Source: Lepidostoma basale | Lineage: Eukaryota; Arthropoda; Insecta; Trichoptera; Lepidostomatidae | Length of the DNA stretch: 64,000 bases | Assembly: GCA_022606425.2 (NCBI GenBank) | Contig: JAHDVF020000016.1 | Coordinates: 3,192,501-3,256,500, forward strand | Reading direction: 5' to 3' | Part shown: positions 42,388 through 51,560 of the stretch, one piece after another | Numbering within the stretch: position 1 is the stretch's first letter | How the letters are laid out: every line of letters starts with the position of its first letter | Notes under the pieces: generated by a model | Told to the model about the DNA's origin: nothing | The model's database searches: none | What the model saw: only the letters and a program-made list of their open reading frames with translations | Translations under genes and position numbers: made by a program

Positions 42388-42660
42388 AGAAGCAAGTTGA
42401 GTAGGCTGAGATGGGCTGGAAACGTGGAGAGAATGCCATCGTCTCGGGCACCTTAGATAATTCTTGAAAAACATCCAGGTGAGAGAAGAAGGGTCGACAG
42501 GCCTAGACTTCCATAGAAGGATGAGGTGAAGAAGGACGCTGCACAAGTATTGCAATTAAGAAACTGGAAGACGCCAGCAGGCAAAATAATTGCTTGGAGG
42601 GGAGGACTGATGAAAGCTAAAACTCGAAATGAGCAGTGGAGCCATCGAAGAAGAAGAAGA
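42388..42660 (+). pseudogene. LINE RT extreme C-terminus
   Basis: Frame reads SKLSRLRWAGNVERMPSSRAP, a stop, IILEKHPGERRRVDRPRLP, a stop, KDEVKKDAAQVLQLRNWKTPA, and MKAKTRNEQWSHRRRRR, closing with a GAAGAAGAAG tail. The WAGxVERM - GRPRLRWKDEVKKD - NWK-A - AKTR order is the usual end of an RTE-like insect LINE. Two stops show decay. Confidence 0.75.
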
Positions 42661-43479
42661 AAAGTATTTGTATATGGTTTTAAAATATTGTATATATATT
42701 ATATATTTATTGAATGTAAGGGATAAAAACATTAAACTCAAAACCCAAATAAAATATTCAACTACCGGGAGAAAATGAAAAAGATTTGCAGAGAGTAGAA
42801 AAATAGCATTCGTTTTACAAATTAATCTCACTCTGGGCGTTCGGAGTAGAGCTTTTATAGTATAAATCAGGACGACAATGTTTGAAAAAAAGTATCGAAG
42901 GGCAATACTTATTCCAGCTACGTGAGATACCTGGAGACGCCCCGCCCTAGCGTTCCCTTTATTATCACGGCGGACGGAGTTAAAGCAACTGTATTACATT
43001 TCTTGAATTACTTACGCATATTAAAAAAAAAATACTTCCCCTTTATTTTTCAGAAGGCTTTACGGGGAAATGAACTACGCATTTTTAATTATGTAAATTA
43101 AATTATTTTATTACTTTGTTTCGTGAAAACGTTTATTTTTTTAATTATTGCTAAAGGGACAAATACAGAACGTAGATATTTTTTAAGAAAATAAAGTAAA
43201 TAAGTTCACAAAATAATTAATTCTCAGTAGAAGTGACAGAATATTCATTATTTATTTTCTACTGTATTCACCAATTAAGTCTGTCTCACAAAAGAGGATA
43301 TTTCTCACCAAACTATTGTGTTATCATATTTCACATTAATTTTTGAACACTTAATTTAATAAACCATTTAACACTTGTAAATATGAATTTAAACCACTTT
43401 ATTCTTAAATAATGAAAAAAAAAAATGTACAAAATTTATTTATTATTACATATTTAGTGTGCTTCCGCTTGTGTTTAAC
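42661..43479. other. No gene recognised
   Basis: AT-rich. Nothing besides the start (about 43385) of the inverted repeat around the hammerheads at 43480-43880. Confidence 0.4.
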
Positions 43480-43515
43480 GCCGACCGGTTTCGGCAGCTT
43501 GCTGCCATCTTCTAG
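43480..43515 (-). ncRNA. Hammerhead-like motif (GGCAG type)
   Basis: Minus strand: CTAGAAGA (one extra base against CTGAAGA), stem II GGCAG/CTGCC with a CAAG loop (perfect), GAAAC, CG, GTC. Flanked by sequence complementary to that around 43845-43880, so the pair sits in a long inverted repeat with a ~330-bp spacer. Confidence 0.6.
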
Positions 43516-43844
43516 TACGTACACCAAATTTAATTTAATTTATACAACAAATGCAAGTGGTGGGGGTTAAGAAAATTATAAAAGACTCTTTCATGTAATC
43601 CATAAAAACATATATATTTTTAAATAAAGTAAAATAGATTTTTCCATGTAATGAATGCGGAATCATTTCCAATAAATTTACATTATACGGAATCATTTAA
43701 AAAAATAGTCACATATGTTAATGCTTTTAATTATATGGAAAACAACAACACTTACAACTTAATAACAGTAATGGATTATTTAGAACCAGTATTTTTTTTA
43801 ACCACCACCACTACATATTTATAATATAATTTTGATGTAGGTAT

Positions 43845-43880
43845 CAGAAGATGGCAGCAAGCTGCCGAAACCGGTCGACG
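43845..43880 (+). ncRNA. Hammerhead-like motif (GGCAG type), U4 changed
   Basis: CAGAAGA (43845-43851; U to A at the second core position), stem II GGCAG/CTGCC, GAAAC (43867-43871), CG, GTC (43874-43876). The downstream arm TCAAACACAAGCGGAAGCAC mirrors 43453-43472. Confidence 0.6.
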
Positions 43881-44016
43881 TCAAACACAAGCGGAAGCAC
43901 ACAAAATATATAATAATAAATAGTATAATTTTTCTGGTTTTAATTTTTTAAAATGAGCTTCCACCAAGAAATTTCAATCAAAAATATAAATCACTTTATT
44001 CTTACCAATAACCAAC

Positions 44017-44065
44017 GATTTCGCTCCCGCCGGAGCATCGTTGACGAAGGAGCGAAACCAGAATG
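44017..44065. repeat. Palindrome with two worn hammerheads (GCTCC type)
   Basis: The minus motif keeps GATGCTCCGGCGGGAGC (stem II perfect), then GAAAT, GTT. The plus motif keeps GACGAAGGAGCGAAACC with the stem II loop lost. Arms AATCACTTTATTCTTA (43992-44007) and TAAAGAATAAAGTGGTTT (44076-44093) are complementary. Confidence 0.6.
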
Positions 44066-44129
44066 TTGTTGTAAAGAATAAAGTGGTTTAAATACAAATT
44101 TACAAGCATTTTATTATATTTGTAATATA

Positions 44130-44420
44130 TTGCTGGTTTTTGGAAAGGCCCTTGGGCCTTTATTGTAGTAGTTTCCTGTTGCTTTCCATTTTTTTTTTGT
44201 ATACAACAGATTATTTGAGCCCAATTACTATATAAGCTTTACAATTGATTCTCATGAAATGTGATAAGCAACAAGTCTATCGACATTTGTATTGTCGTGG
44301 ATTCTACCGGACAAAGGCAGTGAGATTTTTTTCATAAAGTCATCGCCGGGAATCGTAACCGGGATCTTCGGTATGGCAGTCGTAGCTTTTGTGACTCTGG
44401 TATAAAGGCTGCCCCGCCAT
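44130..44420 (-). mobile_element. SINE (family S), full-length
   Basis: Head at the right with B box (complement near 44351-44361, one change) and a poor A box; body includes TTGATTCTCATGAAATGTGA and AGTCTATCGACATTTG; 3' end near TGCTGGTTTTTGG at 44131. Same strand as the other four copies. Confidence 0.7.
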
Positions 44421-45393
44421 TATTAATGAATCACATACCTAATAAAACAAGCAAGCAATTTGAATAGTTCCAATTTGACCGGTATTGGGTCACGCTTATT
44501 TTAGAGCCAGATATATAACGATGTTTTTTATGAGGAGACCTAATTTATTTGAAGAAATAAAACCCCAACAGAGCACAGGTAGTTAAATGACAAAGCAAAA
44601 TGTTTTTTTCGATTCTTTAGTTTAGTAAAAACTCACCCAGCGAACTATAATTCAGGGCAGTTATTATTTTTTAGGAAAGCATTTACCTCCGTGAATACCC
44701 TCGCTCCGAGCCAACTTCCGTTTATCTGCGGAATATTTGTTTCCCGCCATTAAATGGCGGAGGATTTATGCTGGACCGAGTCTCCGCGCACATATCACCG
44801 CTATCTAATAAACTTCGAGAAGACAAAACCACCAATTATTTTACTCAAATAATTCAAATTCTGACTCAACCGAGAGCAATTAGTTTTTGCACTTTTTATT
44901 ATTTTCCCAAACCCTCACAAACATTTTTTTGCGTTGTTGCAAGGGATGTTGTATTACATAATAGGTTTAAATATTATTTCGAGAATTTCGGTAACAAGTT
45001 ACATATGTATTTTTGCTCACTTGTTTAATCTCGAAAAAAAATTATGAGTTTGATTTTCCGAAAACCAAATCAGTTTTTCAGACAATTGCACTTCATTTTT
45101 TACACGATAATTCGTTATTCTATTTGATGTATACTCGTATATGTGCATTTGTTAGTGATTTATTTTATGTCAAAAATTTACCATATCTTATTTTATTAGA
45201 TAAAATGACTTATTTTTGCAGCATACTCCAATAAAGATTACAATAGCTTATAGAAATAATTCTATCATATAAAAAAGTATGTAGTATATCTGTATTATGA
45301 AAATCGGTAAATTAAATTGAATATTTATTACTATTAGTTATAAAAAAGAATTCTGCAAAATGGTCACTTAAATACATTTTGAGTAAATATATG
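44421..45393. other. No gene recognised
   Basis: Two plus-strand frames (44768-45028 and 45013-45234) are open but AT-rich and match nothing I know. Confidence 0.35.
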
Positions 45394-45435
45394 TATCCCT
45401 GACGAAGCTCTGGCGGCAGCAAAATCGGTTGGGTA
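45394..45435 (+). ncRNA. Hammerhead-like motif, GAAAC lost
   Basis: Stem I TATCC/GGGTA (5 bp, one T-G), CTGACGA (45399-45405), stem II GCTC with weakened right arm GCAGC, AAAAT where GAAAC should be, CG, GTT. Stem I is well kept but the core is broken. Confidence 0.55.
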
Positions 45436-46317
45436 GTTTAGTTTAGAGTAATAAAGTAGTGTAAAAACAAAATATTAAAGTGTTTTCAAATTATAATATT
45501 AAAAAAAAACTCTTCTTAATTTCATTCCCTGGGGCACTTTGATCATATATAATAAAAAAAAAACTTGATGGAAAAATGTATACCTAATGTCGATTTTGTA
45601 ATAAATCTAGCGTTTCTTGTATTAATAAAATGATTCCTTGTAATTTTCTTCCAAACAATAATTTTTGGTTTACTCCCTGGGCGATAAAACCACTCAAGAA
45701 AACATCCCTCGCTGGCTTCCTTGGGAACATAAAATTTTAACATCCTGAAGTAAATGTTTATTTTTTAACCCTTTATTAATCGGAGATTACATCTCACTAA
45801 CAATGTACGTAGAACAATGGCTCGCCCTCGCACTCCCAACAAACTTCTACCGAGTCTTCATTTGAATTATTGTTTAACTTCTAATTCGATATATAATATA
45901 AAGGGTACGCAGCTCAGAGGGAGAATGGCTCCTTATTGCGCCTGAAGAAGCGGCTCTGGGCGTGAACTGGTGGGAACTCTCTTGCTACTGATTCGTAATA
46001 TCAAGACCCATTAGGAACTATTCACTTGATTTAGTGATCGTGTAATCAATCGGAAGTTATAGTATAACATACTGTACTATAGATTGTGAGAAGCTCCGCA
46101 TTCGCAATTGATTTATCAACAAAATTAACATTTGGTTCGTTTACAGATAGTGCTTTATATGGAAACTGACAGAAAGAGAATGCTAATTGAAAATATTTGT
46201 TTCTTCTATGTTCGCCATACTTTGTGTTGTAGATGTTGTAAATTTAACGTCAAGTCCAATTTTTTTTTCTTTGTTGTAAGTAATTACCTGGACCCCAATA
46301 AGAATTTAAAATTATTA
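45436..46317. other. No gene recognised
   Basis: AT-rich. At 46191-46245 TTTCTTCTATGTTCGCCATA starts a word shared with 37085, 46423, and in complement with 46925-46985 and 48378-48412. Confidence 0.4.
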
Positions 46318-46412
46318 TCAGGTCATAAGTCCTGTAAACGCCTCAACCACCATATTCTGTTTCCAAAATAATTTACACCTTCGTCTCTATTGAGATACAA
46401 TTAATCTTTAAA
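46318..46412 (+). repeat. Repeat family P, end fragment
   Basis: CAGGTCATAAGTCCTGTAAA through GAGATACAATTAATC, matching 31679-31770 and 53947-54030. Only the last 95 bp of the block. Confidence 0.7.
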
Positions 46413-46422
46413 TTATTTTTTT

Positions 46423-46620
46423 TCTTCTATATTCGCCATGACTTTGTGTTGTGTATTCACATTAGAACAACTTGTTGATAACTTTTTATTATCACAATTT
46501 AATTTCATCATTTATACACAGAAGAAGGGAAGTCTGTTTTCCCGAAACATGTCTGTATACGATGTAAGTAAGTGTTGTGATAATACAAGTTGTTCTATTA
46601 TATAATAATTTAAATTATTA
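46423..46620. repeat. Palindrome enclosing one hammerhead
   Basis: Left arm AGAACAACTTGT...ATTATCACAA (about 46465-46499) and right arm TTGTGATAATACAAGTTGTTCT (46572-46593, in two halves) are complementary. The hammerhead 46513-46559 is in the loop. The palindrome is preceded by the TTTCTTCTATATTCGCC word. Confidence 0.75.
46513..46559 (+). ncRNA. Hammerhead-like motif, 6-bp stem I, U4 changed
   Basis: Stem I TATACA/TGTATA (perfect 6 bp), CAGAAGA (46519-46525; one core change), stem II GGGAA/TTTCCC with a 6-nt loop, GAAAC (46544-46548), AT, GTC (46551-46553). The core change probably weakens or kills cleavage; all pairings are intact. Confidence 0.65.
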
Positions 46621-46744
46621 TTTTAAATTTTAAATTTAATCATAATATTTGTTAAAACAAAAGCATAAACGTACCAAAATAAATTGTTATTACATCTGTC
46701 AGATCATGTAAACAATTTTATAATATTTTAAATATGTATCTTTA

Positions 46745-46800
46745 TAATATGTATCACAAAAGAAGGACTGGTTGTCCGAAACGAAACATGTCTATGTAAT
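46745..46800 (+). ncRNA. Worn hammerhead with duplicated GAAAC
   Basis: TATCA at the start and GGAC/GTCC stem II match 48261-48301, but the heptad is CAAAAGA and GAAAC occurs twice in tandem (GAAACGAAAC). Then AT, GTC. The stem I right arm is changed. Confidence 0.55.
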
Positions 46801-46859
46801 TTTTTTAATGTGTGTGTTATATAGAAAGTATATAAAAAATAAAAAAAGAATAAGAGAAT

Positions 46860-48130
46860 ATTTGTAATTCTGGAATAATATATTTTTTAAACTTTGTAAC
46901 ACTCCAAATTATTTTAAAAAAATTCAAAAATGAATCCACGACACAAAGTAGTGGTGAATATAAAAGACATTATTCATATTCTACGTTTCAATGTCACGTT
47001 GTTTTTTATGAATCAAAACTTTTTTTTTCCACCTTTACGTTAATTTATGACGAAGATGTAAAACCCTTTTTTTACAATACATTTTGAGAAAAGTAAACTC
47101 AAAAATAGAAAAAAAAAATAGCATTTGAATTCAGAACGAATCGTCTGAATGGAATTCCACAGTGTAAACGCCCAAGTTAATAAAATATATCCAAATTATT
47201 TTATTTTATTACAATTATCGTCGTGAAACTAATTCTTCTTAAAGTGCCCTGTCAGGTCCCCCCAACGTTAGCGATCACTCTGGTAAACTCTTCCCTATCC
47301 TGCGCTGTCCGGAATAGCTAACTAATTCACGATGATTAATTCGATGTCTTTAGTATAATAAGAAAAGATGCACTGTATGTTCTGTACATCTATTTCATCT
47401 AAAGCTTGACTATAATGCTACAAGGAGCAAGGTGGCGCGGAAATATTTCATTTAAGACATATTTTCATCATTGTCACCGTCTAATATATTGTTTTCATGA
47501 ATGTTAACCCTGCAAGTTCATTTTATCCATATGATACCAATATTTTATACAAATAAGTATAAAAAGACATCTTATATGTGGGTCTCCGTTTTCGAGAAAA
47601 TTCGAAAAACGGAAGATTTCATTTAATAAGGTAGAATTTTGGTGAAAATGTTATGCATATAGCCAATATCTGGCATCATGGTCGGAAAATACTCACACTG
47701 GAACTACGCGCAGCAGCCCAAATGTTTGTACCAACGGAAGCCAAACAAAGCAATAGCGATCCTCTATTATATAATATTTGGTGGGGAAACTTTCATCTCG
47801 GAAAGCTGAAATGCTGAAAGAAAATGGTCGTTTATAGTATTTGTCATTTTCTTCTTTCACGGTTTTGTTTCAAAAAAGTACTGAGAATTGTGATGTCTGT
47901 AGTCGCAAGATTCGCGATAAAGGCGGCAATAAATATGAACTATTTGAATCAGAATCTAGAGAATTTCACCTAGTTGACAATTACGCCGTCTATACTATAT
48001 TTTAATATCTTTCATAATTTTCCCTATTTTCTTGACATTAAAAAAGCAGTTATTCTGATGCAAAAAAAATATGTGTCTTTTTCTTTTTTATATATTTTGT
48101 ATATACAACACTAACTTAAAAAAAATTACA
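46860..48130. other. No gene; LINE scrap at 47233-47322 listed separately
   Basis: AT-rich. GGAATTCCACAGTGTAAACG at 47151-47170 matches the end of the hammerhead module at 50783. Nothing else. Confidence 0.4.
47233..47322 (-). pseudogene. LINE 3' end, family B
   Basis: Minus strand: LFRTAQDREEFTRVIANVGG, aligned to LFRAAQDRDGFAEVIANVGG at 17308-17367, with a stop and a TTCTTC-type tail on the plus strand. Only 30 codons. Confidence 0.7.
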
Positions 48131-48171
48131 TATCAGACATGTTTCGGACAACCGGTCCCTCTTCACTGATA
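48131..48171 (-). ncRNA. Hammerhead-like motif, C3 changed (pair, left)
   Basis: Minus strand: stem I TATCA/TGATA (perfect 5 bp), GTGAAGA (expected CTGAAGA), stem II GGAC/GTCC with a CGGTT loop, GAAAC, AT, GTC. Its partner at 48261-48301 keeps this base but has lost another. Confidence 0.7.
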
Positions 48172-48260
48172 CATATTATAAAGATACGTATTCAAAATAT
48201 TATAAAATTGTTTATAAATAATATCAGTTTTGACAGATTTAATATTTTGAATATAATATG

Positions 48261-48301
48261 TATCACTGAATAAGGACCGGTTGTCCGAAACATGTCTGAT
48301 A
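48261..48301 (+). ncRNA. Hammerhead-like motif, G8 changed (pair, right)
   Basis: Stem I TATCA/TGATA (perfect), CTGAATA (expected CTGAAGA), stem II GGAC/GTCC, GAAAC, AT, GTC. Compared with the left copy, the two differ in the heptad at one base each from CTGAAGA, so their common ancestor had the full core. Confidence 0.7.
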
Positions 48302-49786
48302 TGTAATTAAAAAAAAAAGTAAGTGATGTACCTGTATGTACAAATTATATAAAAAAGAAAAAGGAAATAAAACATCTACAACACAAAGTATGGCGAACAT
48401 AGAAGAAATAATATTATAATTTTATGTGAAAAAATAGAGGTGCACCTTTTTAATTCAAATTTCATTTGATTTTTCAATTAGTTTGTACTCCATTTCACAA
48501 GATTAAAAATACTACTTTTTTTTTATTTAAAAAAATGTTTTGTTTAATATATTCATCATTTTTATAGCAGGCAATCATGGTGCTGCAATATAATAATAAA
48601 TTTATGGCGAACTACCTTCACGGCGGATGTTATTATATTGTATAAAGAGAAAACAAGTCCCACGAGTGCCGAGTACATAGTTGTTAAACTAAATTCATAC
48701 AAAGTGTTTGTACATTCTACATATCTAGCTTCGTGTTTAGATGTAAACACACGGCAAACACTTACTTATTATATGAAGTATAAAAAGTGATCGTTCTAGC
48801 AGGGGAAAGTAATTCAAAAGTAGCAATATTCTAGGTAAAGGAAAATTTCAGAATACCGTTCAACAAGAGCCGAGAAAACTGAATACAAGAACAAACAGCG
48901 GCTCTGCCATTCAGGAATTAATGTTCAGACCAACACAACCCTTAGTTTAGTCATGGGGTGAAACAGATGGGCGGCAGATCAAATGATTATTAGTCCTACT
49001 CTCCCAACCCACTCGCCTCGCCTCCCTTACGGCTCCTGTATCAGAGATTCTTTAACTTTTGGAACTTTCAAAACCCCCAACACTTTGTAATGTTTATTAT
49101 ATTTCAATCCGCATGTTTTCTTTCTCACTGTATTTTGACGATATCAAACAAAAAATGTACGAAAATAATATATTTTTATTACCGAAATATCAAAAATTTG
49201 TTTAATTTTTTTATGACAAACACATTTTTTATTTTAATAATATTAATAATCTTTATGAAAATTCACTTTAAGGTTTAAGAAACATCATTTAACAATATTT
49301 GATAACTTAAAGTAATATAAATAAGAATGAAACTCCGAAGATTAAACTTTTCGGTGCTAGCAGTTTTCGCGAAACCCTGGTTGAATATCGATGGTCACAC
49401 TACACAGTTTTATCATAACAAGCCCTGCCTCACCTTCCTGCGCAGACTTATTTAAATAAAGGTAGGTCCAAGTTCAAATCTGCGATAAGTCCGCAAATTA
49501 AAAACCCACGAAATGCCGACATTTCGTGGAATCGGCCGCTGACCATGTTTAAAGAGCTCTAATATAATCAGCATTTTTAAAACAGATTTTTGTTGGGTAT
49601 TTCATTGAAGTTTGAAAATATAAGATTCGTAAATGTTTTATAATTCAAATATTTGAAATATCTTTGATGTTAAAGCGGCAAAATAAACCCAAAATTATGA
49701 AGCGGGTTTTCTAATAAAAAATCCAGTAAAAGATGGTAACAAAAAGCATAAAAATAACGAATGAGATGTTCCGTTAATGAAAACTA
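48302..49786. other. No gene recognised
   Basis: Complement of the TTTCTTCTATGTTCGCC word at 48378-48412. A GC-richer stretch at 48850-49060 has no recognisable coding frame. Confidence 0.4.
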
Positions 49787-49840
49787 ATAAATATCTTCTA
49801 TATTATAAATATCCTCTATATTATAAATATCCTCTATATT
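49787..49840 (+). repeat. 18-bp tandem repeat, 3 copies
   Basis: Unit ATAAATATCCTCTATATT, three copies with one change, ending at 49840. Confidence 0.9.
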
Positions 49841-49869
49841 ATAATACATGTTTTAGAAGATAATAGCGA

Positions 49870-49910
49870 GGAAGGATAAGAACCATCCGAAACATGTCTC
49901 TGAACCATGA
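49870..49910 (+). ncRNA. Worn hammerhead-like motif
   Basis: GCGAGGA, GGAT-AAGAACC-ATCC, GAAAC, AT, GTC. The last three parts and stem II are right, but the heptad differs at two bases and stem I is not visible. Confidence 0.4.
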
Positions 49911-50554
49911 AATAAAATGTCAGAAAAAACCATAGTGTGTGGCAGCCATAGCTGTTAACACTATGCCGCGAAGGTTATCAAGTATGATTTATGTAAGGTT
50001 AAAAAAATAAATAAAAACAATGATGACTGTATAGAACTAACATGGGAGCGATTTCTAATCGAAGAATATATGTAACATATAAAGTAAATACCCGTTCAAT
50101 CAAATTTTATTCCACGATTATGTTTTTGGCAAATATTTAGCTATTTAAGAGCAAACATTAAAGTTTATTTGTATATATCAGTGTAATTGGATATTATTTA
50201 GAGTACTGCTGCTTAGAGAGAATATTTTATAATAATAGAGATTCCAATTTAGAATATTTGCTTTATTTTTTATTTACATGAACTTTGTTTATCTATTAAG
50301 TAACGAAACGAACTTTAACCAACCGCAATGTTAATTTCAGAACTTGGTTAGAATGGCAATGGATCGGAATAATTTAAGCTGCGCGTATTACGAGAGTGCA
50401 TAATAAATTATTGTTTTCCAACTAATCTGCGCTCACTAATAGATTATACACTTTACTACAATACAAGGGTTCATTTTCATACCTATAATGAACCCAAAAA
50501 TGTTATTTGTTTATACAATTAATTAAAAATATATATCTTAACGATATAAACAGA
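49911..50554. other. No gene recognised
   Basis: AT-rich, nothing found. Confidence 0.4.
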
Positions 50555-50935
50555 ACTAGAAATAAAAACAAGACCGAGGAAAACGTGGCACGATAAAATA
50601 AATCAAACATTGTATGTCGGCCACGTAAGGAGTCGGAGAAATCAATGTGCGTCATGACACGATGTATGAATATACTTATATCTTGGATGGAGGTATCCTC
50701 CGAAACATGTCGTGTTTTTAATATTTTTTAATAAATACTGGATTAAACAAAGTTATTTTCAATTTCCTAAGTATATTACTAGGGAATTCCACAGTGTTAA
50801 TGCCTTAGCATTCAATAAGTGGATGTATGAATGTTGAGGAAGCGAGAGAACAGTGTGTCAGGAAAGAACAGTGAAGGGGTCCATTATTTCTGCCTACCCC
50901 TTCGGAGAGACGGAGTAATGGTTAATTAGTTAGTT
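50555..50935 (+). pseudogene. LINE 3' end, family A copy 11, split by an insertion
   Basis: Left part 50555-50671 carries GRPRKTWHDKINQT-like and RSRRNQCAS-like codons. Right part 50822-50935 carries CMNVEEAREQC-like codons, GGTCCATTATTTCTGCCTAC, GGAGTAATGG and the (GTTA)n tail. A 150-bp insertion with an 11-bp duplication separates them (see 50661-50832). Confidence 0.8.
50661..50832 (+). mobile_element. 150-bp hammerhead module with 11-bp TSD
   Basis: GATGTATGAAT occurs at 50661-50671 and again at 50822-50832. Uninterrupted family A copies have it once here. The 150 bp between (50672-50821) carry the hammerhead parts GGAGG-TAT-CCTCC, GAAAC, AT, GTC (50689-50711) with an altered heptad (TCTTGGA), then AT-rich sequence, the words TTCCTAAGTATATTACTA and GGAATTCCACAGTGTTAATG, and end near ATTCAATAAGTG. 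A 56505-56585 copy shares the right half. It is a small non-autonomous mobile unit; the variable-length duplication fits retrotransposition rather than mariner (TA) or hAT (8 bp). Confidence 0.8.
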
Positions 50936-51104
50936 AGTGAAAAACGGTTCTCAATAACAGAAAACGTTTTTTTTTTACTTGAGCAAATTAACGTTCTAAA
51001 AGTCATCCCAAGATCAACAACCATTTGACCTATTTACTATATTCGAAAAGTCCTTTAAGCAACTTACAAAAAGACACATTACGTAAGATTATCAACCGGC
51101 GATA

Positions 51105-51560
51105 TTTGATAACAACAACAAACGCTGTTTCCCGCAAGGGTAGGCAAAGATAATGGACCGCAACATTACTCTATCCTGATACACCTCTCTAGATTCCTTC
51201 GCATCCATACAACGAATCATACACGCACATCGATTATTTCGAATTCTTACTAAGCCGACCTTTAAAATTTGATTAATATGTTCATGCCATGTTTTCCTCG
51301 ACTCTGTACTCCATTCATACTATCTTAACCAATCCATCCATGCGTTCCATATATGTCAAAACCAACGCAGTAATCCTGTAATATTTTTGTTCAAATTAAT
51401 TTATTTTGTTCTACATTCCTTTCTAATATGGATTTGTAATTCTGTCGTACATCATTTTATCATCTATACGTTTTAGGGATCTAATATATACTGTATTTAT
51501 TCTGATGTCTCTTCCATTCACAAGCATTTGAACTAGAATTCCTTTGTGTTATTTTATTTC
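51105..51560 (-). pseudogene. LINE RT C-terminus, family A copy 12
   Basis: Starts AACAACAACAAACGCTGTTTC (GTT-type tail, as in copy 9), then the reversed CMRRC-like, GRPRK-like and INTV-like codons to about 51560. Heavily decayed. Confidence 0.7.

Noticed and set aside
45941..45975. CTGAAGA-AGCGGCTCTGGGCGT-GAACT
   Set aside because: GAAAC is absent, stem II is only 3 bp, and there is no GTC or GTT at the right place.
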